Positions 46,615 to 54,709 of a stretch of 64,000 nucleotides of DNA are shown here, in pieces. The stretch is from Streptococcus pseudopneumoniae. Lineage in GTDB: Bacteria; Bacillota; Bacilli; Lactobacillales; Streptococcaceae. Where the stretch lies: positions 62,001 through 126,000 of the forward strand of contig NZ_JVFV01000044.1 in NCBI RefSeq assembly GCF_001073085.1, given 5' to 3'. Under the pieces are notes generated by a model that saw nothing but the letters and a program-made list of their open reading frames with translations, had not been told where the DNA came from and did no database searches. Both the position numbers and the translations under genes were made by a program. The first letter of the stretch is position 1; each line of letters opens with the position of its first letter.

Positions 46615-47331
46615 ATGGGACGTAAATGGGCCAATATCGTAGCTAAGAAAACAGCTAAAGATGGAGCTAACTCTAAAGTATATGCAAAGTTTGGTGTAGA
46701 AATCTATGTAGCAGCTAAAAAAGGTGAACCAGATCCAGAACTAAACACTGCTTTGAAATTCGTTATCGATCGTGCCAAACAAGCGCAAGTGCCAAAACAC
46801 GTTATTGATAAGGCTATCGATAAAGCAAAAGGAAACACAGACGAAACCTTTACAGAAGGTCGTTACGAAGGTTTCGGACCAAATGGTTCTATGTTGATCG
46901 TTGATACTTTGACTTCAAACGTTAACCGTACAGCTGCCAACGTGCGTGCTGCCTTTGGTAAAAACGGCGGAAATATGGGAGCTTCAGGTTCTGTATCTTA
47001 TCTCTTTGACAACAAGGGTGTTATCGTATTTGCAGGTGACGATGCTGATGCTATTTTTGAACTCTTGCTTGAAGCAGATGTTGATGTAGATGATGTAGAA
47101 GCAGAAGAAGGAACAATCACTGTCTACACTGCACCAACTGACCTTCACAAGGCTATCGTTGCCTTGCGTGGGTCTGGTATTGAAGAATTCCAAGTAACTG
47201 AATTGGAAATGATTCCTCAATCAGAAGTTGAGTTGTTAGGTGAAGATTTGGAAACATTTGAAAAACTCTACGGAGTCCTTGAAGACGACGAAGACGTACA
47301 AAAAATCTACACAAACGTAGACGGATTCTAA
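46615..47331 (+). CDS. YebC/PmpR family regulator (TACO1-like)
   Basis: 238-residue protein with a three-domain YebC fold, beginning [17 protein letters not shown], with [16 protein letters not shown] and [15 protein letters not shown]. Family members are described as transcription regulators and, for the TACO1/YebC2 branch, as factors helping ribosomes through proline stretches. The first-residue pattern MGRKW (rather than MAGHS) fits the YebC2 branch of Firmicutes, from memory. AAAGGAG precedes the ATG. Monocistronic with a strong terminator. Confidence 0.92.
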   Translation: MGRKWANIVAKKTAKDGANSKVYAKFGVEIYVAAKKGEPDPELNTALKFVIDRAKQAQVPKHVIDKAIDKAKGNTDETFTEGRYEGFGPNGSMLIVDTLTSNVNRTAANVRAAFGKNGGNMGASGSVSYLFDNKGVIVFAGDDADAIFELLLEADVDVDDVEAEEGTITVYTAPTDLHKAIVALRGSGIEEFQVTELEMIPQSEVELLGEDLETFEKLYGVLEDDEDVQKIYTNVDGF

Positions 47332-47341
47332 GAATAAAAAT

Positions 47342-47377
47342 AACCCCTTTGAAAATTCAATATTTTCAAGGGGTTTG
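47342..47377 (+). terminator. Terminator of yebC-like gene
   Basis: AACCCCTTTGAAAAT / ATTTTCAAGGGGTTT near-perfect stem. Confidence 0.9.
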
Positions 47378-47395
47378 TTTATCTTGTGATGACAA

Positions 47396-47546
47396 AAGGG
47401 GCAAGAAAGAGACAAAAATCTCTTTTGCCCAAAACGTTATTAGTTATCTATAATCGTCTATAATCCAATGGATTGTGGAAATATCGTGGTGCTGGGATTT
47501 AGAAATCGAGACTTGGTCTACCGATTGCTATTCCCAGAACCTTTTT
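47396..47546 (+). other. Highly structured intergenic sequence
   Basis: Three consecutive inverted repeats without an ORF: GGGGCAAGAAAGAGA..TCTCTTTTGCCC (47398-47430), ATCC..GGAT (47463-47473), and CTGGGA / TCCCAG (47492-47537) enclosing AATCG..CGATT and GAC..GTC. The last ends with AACCTTTTTAG. It could be a small RNA or a repeat remnant; I cannot identify it. Confidence 0.5.
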
Positions 47547-47553
47547 AGTTATG

Positions 47554-48243
47554 TTAAATTTTTACTCCAGAATCAGATTGTTCTTTGCGGTCCAGTCCGA
47601 TGGCGAATTTACGGATCAGAAGAAACTGGCCATTTTCTTGTTTTACGAAGGTGAGCACAACTGTCTTAGGATCTGAACTGATGGAGAGATAGGTGATTCT
47701 TTTTATTTCATAGTCTCCCATAATTGAATCTGTTTCTGAATCTGGGATTCCGTGTTTCCTGATAATATCTTTGTAGTTGCTGCCTCCCTTCCCGCTATCA
47801 GAAGTGTCCCCTTCTACCAAGGCATCGAACTGTTCCTGACTCCAAGTGAAGAATTCGGTATCATCTTCGTCATCTTCCTCAGCTGTACTACTATCAGGAA
47901 GTTCATCATACTCCCCAGCATTAGTTGAAAAAGTGATGTTTCTATAGGGGTGACTAAAGGTTCTGGCAAGGTCAGTAAAGATATTAGTAGATAGAACTTG
48001 AGTTATCAAAACAATGACAATGGAAATAACACCTAAGGTTGTTCCAATAATGGCCAATGTTTTACGGTTTCTGAGATTGAGGACAATGCCAAAAATTCCT
48101 AAAATCAAAGAGGCAATGGCAAGGAAAAATGATAGGATGTTTACAATAGGTATCCAAGAACCAAGAAGTGCCAGGGTTCCAAAGATGATGGCAAGGATTC
48201 CTAAGATTTTCTGTTCTTTTTGCTTCATTTGTGAATTACTCAT
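47554..48243 (-). CDS. DUF4190-like membrane protein with extracytoplasmic domain
   Basis: About 229 residues from MSNSQMKQKEQK. Two hydrophobic segments (GILAIIFGTLALLGSWIP and ILGIFGIVLNL / TLGVISIVIVLITQVL) match a DUF4190-type domain, followed by an acidic low-complexity linker (TAEEDDEDDTEFF) and a soluble C-terminal domain with FTWSQEQFDALVEGD ... YKDIIRKHG that looks like a small-molecule or lipoprotein-type sensor fold. The longest ORF starts at a TTG that is part of the -35, so I use the ATG at 48243, although its ribosome site is poor. Function unknown. Divergent from the marR operon, sharing its control region. Confidence 0.72.
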   Translation of the reverse strand: MSNSQMKQKEQKILGILAIIFGTLALLGSWIPIVNILSFFLAIASLILGIFGIVLNLRNRKTLAIIGTTLGVISIVIVLITQVLSTNIFTDLARTFSHPYRNITFSTNAGEYDELPDSSTAEEDDEDDTEFFTWSQEQFDALVEGDTSDSGKGGSNYKDIIRKHGIPDSETDSIMGDYEIKRITYLSISSDPKTVVLTFVKQENGQFLLIRKFAIGLDRKEQSDSGVKI

Positions 48244-48283
48244 TTCTAGTAAACTGGATTTGTGTTCGTGTGAGATAGTGTTT

Positions 48284-48312
48284 ATTATAGATAAAATAAG
48301 AGCTGATGTCAA
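48284..48312 (-). promoter_or_regulatory. Consensus promoter of DUF4190-like gene
   Basis: Minus strand TTGACA (48312-48307), 17-base spacer, TATAAT (48289-48284): a perfect vegetative promoter. The first MarR-type operator begins 14 bases upstream of its -35. Confidence 0.85.
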
Positions 48313-48325
48313 TTTATACCGAGAT

Positions 48326-48341
48326 AGTTCTCATAGAAACT
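48326..48341. promoter_or_regulatory. MarR operator-like site 1
   Basis: AGTTCTCATAGAAACT, imperfect inverted repeat lying between the two divergent promoters. Confidence 0.65.
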
Positions 48342-48347
48342 TTTTTC

Positions 48348-48375
48348 TTGACATCTTTTCTGAAAATGATAAAAT
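48348..48375 (+). promoter_or_regulatory. marR-ABC operon promoter
   Basis: TTGACA (48348-48353), 16-base spacer, TAAAAT (48370-48375); the next base begins operator 2. Confidence 0.75.
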
Positions 48376-48410
48376 AGTTCTCATGGAAACTTAATTGTTC
48401 TCAAGAGAAC
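48376..48410. promoter_or_regulatory. MarR operator-like sites 2 and 3
   Basis: AGTTCTCATGGAAACT (48376-48391) and the perfect palindrome GTTCTCAAGAGAAC (48397-48410), centred 20 bases apart, immediately downstream of the -10. Autorepression by the encoded MarR protein is expected. Confidence 0.75.
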
Positions 48411-48435
48411 TATTTTTATTTGGGAGGAAGCAGAT

Positions 48436-48897
48436 ATGGATAAACCGATGTTGGTTTTAAAACGTTTTAGTCATCAGGTTCACCTCATGGTGCAAAAGGA
48501 AGCCAAGCGTTGTGGTATTGAATTTATGGGGGGACCTCAAGGACAAGTTCTGCGTTTTTTAGGTTGGCGTGAGCATGAACAAGAATTAACTCTCATCAAG
48601 GATATTGAACAAGAACTTAATATTACCAAGTCTGTTGCAAGTAATTTGGTCAAGCGTATGGTACAAAATGGTTTGGTGGAGTTGGAGACGAGTCCAAGTG
48701 ATAAACGGGCGAAATTTGTTCACTTGACCGAAAAATCACGCTCTCAAATGAAGCAAGTTAAGTCTTTTTTTGATCGAATTGACCGTAGTTTACTTGATGG
48801 CATTTCCGAAGAGAATCTCGCTATTTTTGAAGAAGTCATGGGCCAACTACAAGCAAATATAGAAAAAATAGGAGGAGCAGATGAAGAAACTCGCTAA
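48436..48897 (+). CDS. MarR family repressor of ABC exporter operon
   Basis: 153-residue winged-helix regulator. The recognition helix region is LNITKSVASNLVKRMVQNGLV, followed by the wing ETSPSDKRAKFVHLT, with dimerisation helices at both ends. Three GTTCTC-type inverted repeats in its own promoter suggest autoregulation. The operon order MarR-ABC-ABC resembles satR-satA-satB of Streptococcus suis (fluoroquinolone efflux), and the transporter genes resemble PatAB; assignment by arrangement and memory. GGGAGGAAG precedes the ATG. Overlaps the next gene by 17 bases. Confidence 0.88.
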   Translation: MDKPMLVLKRFSHQVHLMVQKEAKRCGIEFMGGPQGQVLRFLGWREHEQELTLIKDIEQELNITKSVASNLVKRMVQNGLVELETSPSDKRAKFVHLTEKSRSQMKQVKSFFDRIDRSLLDGISEENLAIFEEVMGQLQANIEKIGGADEETR

Positions 48898-50650
48898 GCG
48901 TATCACAGGAAAAGAGTGGGGCATGATTCTAATAACTGTTCTCTTTACCTGTTGCTCGGTCTATCTAGAGTTAGAAGTACCGACTTACGTTTCAAAAATA
49001 ACAGAATTACTCGGAACGCCAGGTACGGAGTTGGGAGACCTTTGGTCGCCAGCAACTAAGATGATAGGTTTGTCATTCTTAGCCTTCCTATCATCTGTAA
49101 CAGTTGGATTTTTTGCTGCTCGAGTTGCAGCATCCTATACGGCTCAACTACGAAGCGATATTTTTAATCGTGTTTTGGATTACTCCCAGACAGAAATTAA
49201 ACGTTTCTCTATTCCTAGTCTTTTGACTCGGACGACTAATGATATCACGCAGATTCAGATGCTCTTTACCATGGGACTCCAAGTGGTCACTCGTGGTCCT
49301 ATCATGGCTATTTGGGCCATTGGTAAAATCCTTGGCAAGTCTGAATACTGGATTTGGGCAGTAGTGGTGGCAGTCATTGTCAATGTTCTGATGACAACTG
49401 TCTTGATGACTTTGGCCTTTCCTAAACAATCTGTCATTCAAAAATTGACAGATAAACTGAACAGTATTACTCGTGAAAGCTTGACAGGGATTCGGGTTGT
49501 TCGTGCTTACAATGCTGAGGATTACCAAGATAAGAAATTTGAAGAAGCCAATGATGAAGTCACACGACTCAATCTCTTTGTCAGTCGCTTAATGGCCATT
49601 ATGAATCCTATTATGATGGCGATTTCTAGTGGCTTGGTCCTTGCCATTTACTGGATTGGTGCTTATCTTATCAACGACGCTAGTTTGACAGAGCGTCTAC
49701 CCCTCTTTAGCGATATGGTGGTCTTCATGTCCTATGCTATGCAAGTGGTAATGGGCTTCTTACTCATGGGTGCTCTCTTTATCGTCTTGCCTCGTACCTT
49801 GGTTTCTGCAGGTCGTATCAATCAAGTCTTGGACCTTCATTCTACTATTGAAAATCCTAGTCACCCACAGACAGCAAACTCTTCTGTAAAAGGTCAAGTG
49901 GAATACCGCGACGTAACCTTCCGCTACTCTAAAAACTCAGAAGCAGTTGTGGAACATGTCAGCTTCAAGGCAGAAGCAGGGCAAACCCTTGCCTTTATCG
50001 GCTCAACCGGTTCTGGTAAATCTACTCTAGTTAACCTCTTGCCCCGTTTTTATGATGTATCAGAGGGAGAAATTCTAGTAGACGGCGTCAATGTTCAGAA
50101 TTATGACTTAGAAGATTTGCGTAATAAAGTTGGCTATATCCCACAAAAAGCTGTGCTCTTTTCTGGAGATGTTAAGGGCAATCTCGACTTTGGTAAGAGT
50201 CAAGAAACACCACTAAGTGAAACGGCCATGTGGCAAGCTTTGGAATTGGCTCAATCTAAAAACTTTATAGAGGATAAGGAAGCCGGTCTTGACTCAGAAG
50301 TAGCTCAAGGCGGGACCAACTTCTCAGGTGGACAGAGACAACGTCTGGCCATTGCACGCGCCTTGGCTCGTAAACCAGAGATTCTCATTTTTGATGATTC
50401 ATTCTCAGCCTTGGACTACAAGACAGATCGTATCTTGCGTCAAGTATTAGCTGAAAAAACACAATCCATGACTAAGTTAATCGTTGCTCAACGCATTTCA
50501 ACCATTATGGATGCAGACCTGATCTTAGTCTTGGATCAAGGTAAAGTCGTGGGACAAGGCACCCACAAGGAACTTCTTGCAAGCAATGAAGTTTACCAAG
50601 AAATTGCCTATTCACAACTATCGAAGGAGGAATTGGAACATGGAAAATAA
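48881..50650 (+). CDS. Heterodimeric ABC exporter subunit 1 (SatA/PatA-like)
   Basis: 589-residue half-transporter with six N-terminal membrane helices (type I exporter) and a C-terminal ATPase. Walker A GSTGSGKST, signature FSGGQRQR, Walker B LIFDDSFSALD, where the catalytic Glu after Walker B is Asp. This is the usual subunit that contributes a degenerate site in heterodimeric exporters such as BmrCD or LmrCD. AGGAGG lies before the start. Likely exports drugs or toxic metabolites together with the next gene product. Confidence 0.9.
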   Translation: MKKLAKRITGKEWGMILITVLFTCCSVYLELEVPTYVSKITELLGTPGTELGDLWSPATKMIGLSFLAFLSSVTVGFFAARVAASYTAQLRSDIFNRVLDYSQTEIKRFSIPSLLTRTTNDITQIQMLFTMGLQVVTRGPIMAIWAIGKILGKSEYWIWAVVVAVIVNVLMTTVLMTLAFPKQSVIQKLTDKLNSITRESLTGIRVVRAYNAEDYQDKKFEEANDEVTRLNLFVSRLMAIMNPIMMAISSGLVLAIYWIGAYLINDASLTERLPLFSDMVVFMSYAMQVVMGFLLMGALFIVLPRTLVSAGRINQVLDLHSTIENPSHPQTANSSVKGQVEYRDVTFRYSKNSEAVVEHVSFKAEAGQTLAFIGSTGSGKSTLVNLLPRFYDVSEGEILVDGVNVQNYDLEDLRNKVGYIPQKAVLFSGDVKGNLDFGKSQETPLSETAMWQALELAQSKNFIEDKEAGLDSEVAQGGTNFSGGQRQRLAIARALARKPEILIFDDSFSALDYKTDRILRQVLAEKTQSMTKLIVAQRISTIMDADLILVLDQGKVVGQGTHKELLASNEVYQEIAYSQLSKEELEHGK

Positions 50651-52400
50651 GAAAATGTCCTTATGGAAACAGTGTAAACCTTTTCTAGCAGGTCTCCAAC
50701 TTCCCCTACTAATCGCAGTTGTGGCGGCTATATGTTCAAGTATTATCACGGTTTATGGACCAACTAAGATCAAAGAAATTACCAATTTGATTTCAGATGG
50801 GTTAATGACAGAGATTGACCTAGAGGCTGTCTCAAGTATTGCTAGCTTTTTGGTTATCCTCTATGTGCTTGGGATTATCCTGAACTATACGCAAGCCTAC
50901 ATTTTTTCAACTAGTATCCAACATTTCTCAAAACGTTTGCGGACAGCTATTGCTGAGAAAATCAATCGCTTGCCACTTGCTTATTTTGACCGTCATTCTC
51001 AAGGGGACACCCTTTCTCGTGTGACTAATGACGTTGATACAGCAGCTCAGTCTCTTAACCAAAGCCTTGGGACAGTTCTTTCAGCCAGCTTTTTACTGAT
51101 TGCTGTTTTGATTACCATGTTTGGTATGAACTGGATTTTGGCACTGGTAACCGTTGTTTCAACCCTTGTTGGATTTACGGCGGTTTCCGTAATTATGGCC
51201 AAGTCGCAGGGCTACTTTAAAGCTCAACAAAATAACCTAGCAGCTGTAAATGGCTATGTGGAAGAAATGTACTCTGGCCACAATGTGGTGACCAGCTATA
51301 ATGCTGTGGAACCAACAAAAGATACATTTGCAGGCTTGAATCAGAATCTACATGATAGCATCTGGAAATCTCAGTTTATCTCTGGAATTATGATGCCTGC
51401 CATGGTCTTTGTAGGCAACTTTAGTTATGTTCTAGTCATTATCGTCGGTGCTGCCTTGGCTCTTGAAGGGTATATCAGTATCGGGATTATTGTAGCCTTC
51501 ATGGTTTATGTTCGAACATTCTCGCAACCCTTATCACAGATTGCCCAAGGAATTACCAGCTTACAACAAGCTAGTGCAGCTATGACTCGTGTCTTCGAAT
51601 TTCTAGGTGAAGAGGAAATGGAAGATGAATCTCATAAGGAAAGACAATTGACCAACATGAAGGGTGAAGTGATCTTTGACAGAGTTTCATTTGGCTACAC
51701 ACCGGAGCGAACGATCATTCATGACTTTTCTGCGACAGCTCATGCAGGTCAAAAAATCGCGATTGTCGGACCAACTGGTGCTGGGAAGACGACCATTGTT
51801 AACCTCTTGATGAAATTCTATGAGATTGATAAGGGAAGTATTCGCATTGATGGTGTGGATACCAAGGCTATGAAGCGCTCAGAAGTACACGATGCCTTTT
51901 CAATGGTCTTGCAGGATACCTGGCTCTTTGAAGGAACCATTCGAGACAATCTCATCTACAATCAAACAGGTATCAGTGATGTAGAAGTGATTGAAGCTGC
52001 CAAAGCAGTCGGAATCCACCACTTCATCACAACCTTACCTGATGGATACGATACCGTCTTGGATGATACAGTGACCTTGTCAGTAGGTCAAAAGCAGCTC
52101 TTGACTATCGCTCGTGCCCTGCTCAAGGATGCTCCGCTCTTGATTCTGGACGAAGCAACATCCTCAGTCGATACTCGTACGGAGGAGTTGATTCAAAAGG
52201 CTATGGACCGTTTGATGGAGGGACGCACATCCTTTGTCATCGCCCACCGCTTGTCAACGATACGCAATGCTGACTTGATTCTGGTCATGAAAGAAGGAAA
52301 CATCATCGAGCAAGGCAATCATGAGGAACTCATGGCTCAAGGTGGTTTCTATGCAGACCTCTACAATAGTCAATTTACAGAAGATGAAGCAGAAGAATAG
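50640..52400 (+). CDS. Heterodimeric ABC exporter subunit 2 (SatB/PatB-like)
   Basis: 586-residue partner half-transporter. Walker A GPTGAGKTT, signature degenerate as LSVGQKQL, and Walker B LLILDEATSSVD with the catalytic Glu intact. Thus the complementary degenerate composite site (Asp from subunit 1 plus LSVGQ here) and one consensus site would form in the heterodimer. The start MENKKMSLWK is used because GGAGGAATTGGAAC precedes it; it overlaps the stop of subunit 1 by 11 bases. A terminator follows. Confidence 0.9.
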   Translation: MENKKMSLWKQCKPFLAGLQLPLLIAVVAAICSSIITVYGPTKIKEITNLISDGLMTEIDLEAVSSIASFLVILYVLGIILNYTQAYIFSTSIQHFSKRLRTAIAEKINRLPLAYFDRHSQGDTLSRVTNDVDTAAQSLNQSLGTVLSASFLLIAVLITMFGMNWILALVTVVSTLVGFTAVSVIMAKSQGYFKAQQNNLAAVNGYVEEMYSGHNVVTSYNAVEPTKDTFAGLNQNLHDSIWKSQFISGIMMPAMVFVGNFSYVLVIIVGAALALEGYISIGIIVAFMVYVRTFSQPLSQIAQGITSLQQASAAMTRVFEFLGEEEMEDESHKERQLTNMKGEVIFDRVSFGYTPERTIIHDFSATAHAGQKIAIVGPTGAGKTTIVNLLMKFYEIDKGSIRIDGVDTKAMKRSEVHDAFSMVLQDTWLFEGTIRDNLIYNQTGISDVEVIEAAKAVGIHHFITTLPDGYDTVLDDTVTLSVGQKQLLTIARALLKDAPLLILDEATSSVDTRTEELIQKAMDRLMEGRTSFVIAHRLSTIRNADLILVMKEGNIIEQGNHEELMAQGGFYADLYNSQFTEDEAEE

Positions 52401-52406
52401 TAATTC

Positions 52407-52433
52407 AAAAGAAGGCTTGACGGCCTTCTTTTT
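52407..52433 (+). terminator. Terminator of marR-ABC-ABC operon
   Basis: AAAAGAAGGC / GCCTTCTTTTT stem with a short loop, 6 bases after the stop. Confidence 0.85.
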
Positions 52434-52516
52434 CTGCACTATACTAGAGTAGGAGATGCTAGCAGACTCGTTCTGTCAGGCTTCTTGTGTAAAATCTAGA
52501 AACAACGAGAAAACAG

Positions 52517-53020
52517 ATGAAAAACTATCAAGAGTGGTACGATGAGAGGAAATCAAGTCTTCTTCGACATCCACAATTATTGCAATTGATGCGAGTCTTT
52601 AATCGTATGATGACAGTTCTGATGCCCTTAGCTTACTTGACCTTGTTGGGAACAAACTTTGTAAGTAAAGGGGTTGGAAACGACCTTTATGCTTATATCT
52701 TAGTGCCAGCTTCTGGCTTTGTTCTATTGACGCTTGTTCGTAAGCGGATCAATCAACCGCGTCCTTATGAGACTTGGGAAATTATTCCGTTACTAGACAA
52801 GGATAGCCTTGGGAATTCAATGCCCAGCCGCCATGTCTTTTCAGCAACCATCATTTCCATGGCTTGCTTGCATGCAAATCTGCCTGTGGGATTGCTTTTA
52901 TTGGTCTTATCAGCTTTTCTCGGTTTTGTGCGAGTCTTGGGTGGTGTTCATTATCCCAAGGATGTTTTAGTTGGCTACGCCTGTGGCTTCCTCTTGGGAA
53001 TTCTTTTCTTTATTGTGTAA
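52517..53020 (+). CDS. PAP2 family membrane phosphatase
   Basis: 167-residue integral membrane phosphatase of the type 2 phosphatidic-acid phosphatase superfamily. The three motifs are KRINQPRPYE (KxxxxxxRP), SMPSRH (PSRH variant of PSGH) and RVLGGVHYPKDV (RxxxxxHxxxD). Such enzymes act on undecaprenyl pyrophosphate (BacA-independent recycling) or on lipid phosphates; substrate unknown. The ribosome site is poor (AACAACGAGAAAACAG). Ends in a terminator before the LytTR gene. Confidence 0.88.
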   Translation: MKNYQEWYDERKSSLLRHPQLLQLMRVFNRMMTVLMPLAYLTLLGTNFVSKGVGNDLYAYILVPASGFVLLTLVRKRINQPRPYETWEIIPLLDKDSLGNSMPSRHVFSATIISMACLHANLPVGLLLLVLSAFLGFVRVLGGVHYPKDVLVGYACGFLLGILFFIV

Positions 53021-53027
53021 GAAGCAA

Positions 53028-53086
53028 AGCAAGTGGGCTTGGCCTCGTAACCACTTACGGGTCAAAAGTGACCACTTGCTTTTTTG
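53028..53086 (+). terminator. Long-stem terminator after PAP2 gene
   Basis: AGCAAGTGG (53028-53036) pairs with CCACTTGCT (53072-53080), followed by T6. An internal AAGTGG-type repeat (CCACTT at 53051) allows an alternative pairing. Confidence 0.75.
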
Positions 53087-53089
53087 CCC

Positions 53090-53118
53090 TTGTAAAGTCT
53101 TCTGGCCTTTGGTATAGT
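53090..53118 (+). promoter_or_regulatory. Promoter of LytTR regulator gene
   Basis: TTGTAA (53090-53095), 17-base spacer ending in TTGG, TATAGT (53113-53118). Confidence 0.7.
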
Positions 53119-53138
53119 AGATGCAGAAAGGAGATAGG

Positions 53139-53585
53139 ATGAAGTTACGAATCGAGATTGATAGTGAATTAACTGAGACAGAGATTGTCATCAAGGCTGC
53201 AGCCCTGACAGATGAGATAGCTGACTTGCAACGACTCTTGCAAGAAACCAAGGCTCCTAGGTTGATCTTTTATAAGGGGACGGGTGAGTATTACTTAGAC
53301 TTGGCAGAAATCCTCTTCTTTGAGACGGAAGGTAGCAAGATTTACGCCCATACCCAGAAAGAAGCCTACGAGGTTCGGCTCAAGCTTTATGAACTAGAGT
53401 CCATCCTGCCCCGCTATTTCAGTCGGGTATCCAAGTCGACCATTGCCAATATCCGGCAAGTTTACTCGGTTGATAAGTCCTTTTCAGGAACAGGAACTAT
53501 TTCCTTTTATCAGACCCACAAGGAGGTTCACGTGTCACGGCACTATCAATCCCTCCTAAAAGAAAATCTAAGAAACATGAGGTAA
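53139..53585 (+). CDS. LytTR DNA-binding domain regulator
   Basis: 148-residue transcription regulator consisting of a short N-terminal region (1-45) and a LytTR beta-sheet DNA-binding domain (about 50-145: LAEILFFETEGSKIYAHT ... FSRVSKSTIANIRQV ... HVSRHYQSLL). No receiver domain, so it is not a classical response regulator. The start MKLRIEID is set by GAAAGGAGATAGG. It overlaps functionally with the membrane gene 4 bases downstream; such LytTR-membrane pairs (for example HdrRM and BrsRM of Streptococcus mutans) work as regulator plus membrane antagonist and can feed competence. Confidence 0.85.
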   Translation: MKLRIEIDSELTETEIVIKAAALTDEIADLQRLLQETKAPRLIFYKGTGEYYLDLAEILFFETEGSKIYAHTQKEAYEVRLKLYELESILPRYFSRVSKSTIANIRQVYSVDKSFSGTGTISFYQTHKEVHVSRHYQSLLKENLRNMR

Positions 53586-53589
53586 GAAC

Positions 53590-54264
53590 ATGAAAAAGAA
53601 AGCATTTGGTATTGTGTTGCTAGTATTGGCAGCTTTAGTGTTATTGCAGGGGAATTTTGGAATCCCTTCTCTGGGAGGGCATATCTGGCCTTTGATTGGT
53701 ATTGGATTTTTTGCCTATCAATCAATTGAAGCTTTGCTTCGTCGTCATCTGACATCAGCCACTTTTACAGCCCTAGTGGCCCTCATGATTGCTAATCATT
53801 TTTATGACATTTTACCGATTCCAAATCAATCATTGTTCTGGGCAAGTATTTTAATCGTAATGGGTGTCAGCGCACTCACTCATTCTAATAGAACTTGGAA
53901 TGGAAAAAAATGGTGGTATGACGGTGAAAAGACCATTCTGACAGACAAGGAAGTCGCTTTTGGGGCGGGTACATTTTACAAGCAAGACCAAGAATTGGTA
54001 GAAGACCAGTTTGAAGTCGGATTTGGGAATGCCAAAATCTATTATGACAATGCAGAGATGTTAGGTGATTTTGCTACTCTGAATATCGAAGTCGGTTTTG
54101 GGAATGCAGTTATCTACGTGCCTCAACACTGGAGAGTAGATCTAAAGGTAGAGACTTTTTGTGGAGCAGCCAAGGCAGATGCCCCTGTAGCCCCAACCAG
54201 CAAAACTTTGATTATCCGTGGAGATGTAGCTTTTGGGAAACTAGGAGTTGTTTACGTTAAATAA
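53590..54264 (+). CDS. LiaF-like membrane protein, partner of LytTR regulator
   Basis: 224-residue protein with four N-terminal hydrophobic segments (about 5-20, 28-45, 57-72, 82-98) and a soluble beta-helical C-terminal domain of the LiaF/DUF2154 type, showing repeated EVGFGNAKIYYD / EVGFGNAVIYVP / DVAFGKLGVVYV strands. LiaF-type proteins sense or restrain cell-envelope stress responses. By analogy with LytTR regulatory systems it may inhibit the regulator encoded just upstream; inference. Starts 4 bases after the LytTR stop. Confidence 0.82.
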   Translation: MKKKAFGIVLLVLAALVLLQGNFGIPSLGGHIWPLIGIGFFAYQSIEALLRRHLTSATFTALVALMIANHFYDILPIPNQSLFWASILIVMGVSALTHSNRTWNGKKWWYDGEKTILTDKEVAFGAGTFYKQDQELVEDQFEVGFGNAKIYYDNAEMLGDFATLNIEVGFGNAVIYVPQHWRVDLKVETFCGAAKADAPVAPTSKTLIIRGDVAFGKLGVVYVK

Positions 54265-54282
54265 AAAAATCTTCCAATCCCC

Positions 54283-54356
54283 TTGCCAAAAAAGAGAAAG
54301 TGTGATAACATAGTACAGTATGTGGTGCTAGCACATCCGCTATATTAGATCTAATA
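54283..54356 (+). promoter_or_regulatory. rpmB promoter and palindromic leader
   Basis: TTGCCA (54283-54288), 17-base spacer, TAACAT (54306-54311). The leader then holds GTGCTAGCAC (54326-54335 region) and the 14-bp palindrome TATTAGATCTAATA (54343-54356), which abuts the AGGAGG ribosome site. Confidence 0.65.
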
Positions 54357-54370
54357 GGAGGAAAACACAA

Positions 54371-54559
54371 ATGGCTAAAGTATGTTACTTTACAGGTCGT
54401 AAGACTGTATCAGGAAACAACCGTTCACACGCGATGAACCAAACAAAACGTGCCGTAAAACCAAACCTTCAAAAAGTTACTGTACTTATCGATGGTAAAC
54501 CTAAAAAAGTTTGGGCTTCAGCTCGTGCTTTGAAATCAGGTAAAGTAGAACGCGTTTAA
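54371..54559 (+). CDS. rpmB: 50S ribosomal protein L28
   Basis: 62-residue basic ribosomal protein bL28: [27 protein letters not shown] at the start (first part), then [16 protein letters not shown] and [13 protein letters not shown]. No zinc cysteine cluster beyond Cys5, so it is the Zn-independent form. AATAGGAGGAAAACACAA gives a strong ribosome site. Short leader with palindromes, then its own terminator, so it is monocistronic; the Asp23 gene downstream has another promoter. Confidence 0.96.
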   Translation: MAKVCYFTGRKTVSGNNRSHAMNQTKRAVKPNLQKVTVLIDGKPKKVWASARALKSGKVERV

Positions 54560-54567
54560 TAAAGAGT

Positions 54568-54590
54568 AAAAGGCCATCAGGTCTTTTTCT
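54568..54590 (+). terminator. Terminator of rpmB
   Basis: AAAAGGCC / GGTCTTTT stem and T-rich tail, just after the stop. Confidence 0.75.
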
Positions 54591-54651
54591 TTTGCTCTAA
54601 GCTCAAAAAGTCTCGTCAAAGGAGCAAATATCCGCCGATACAGTATTCTGC

Positions 54652-54681
54652 TTTTACACTTGGCTTGAAATATGATAAAAT
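54652..54681 (+). promoter_or_regulatory. Promoter of Asp23-fakA operon
   Basis: TTTACA (54652-54657), 18-base spacer, TAAAAT (54676-54681), about 28 bases before the ATG. Confidence 0.6.
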
Positions 54682-54709
54682 AGAGTATCAACTAGTTGAG
54701 GTAGAAAAA

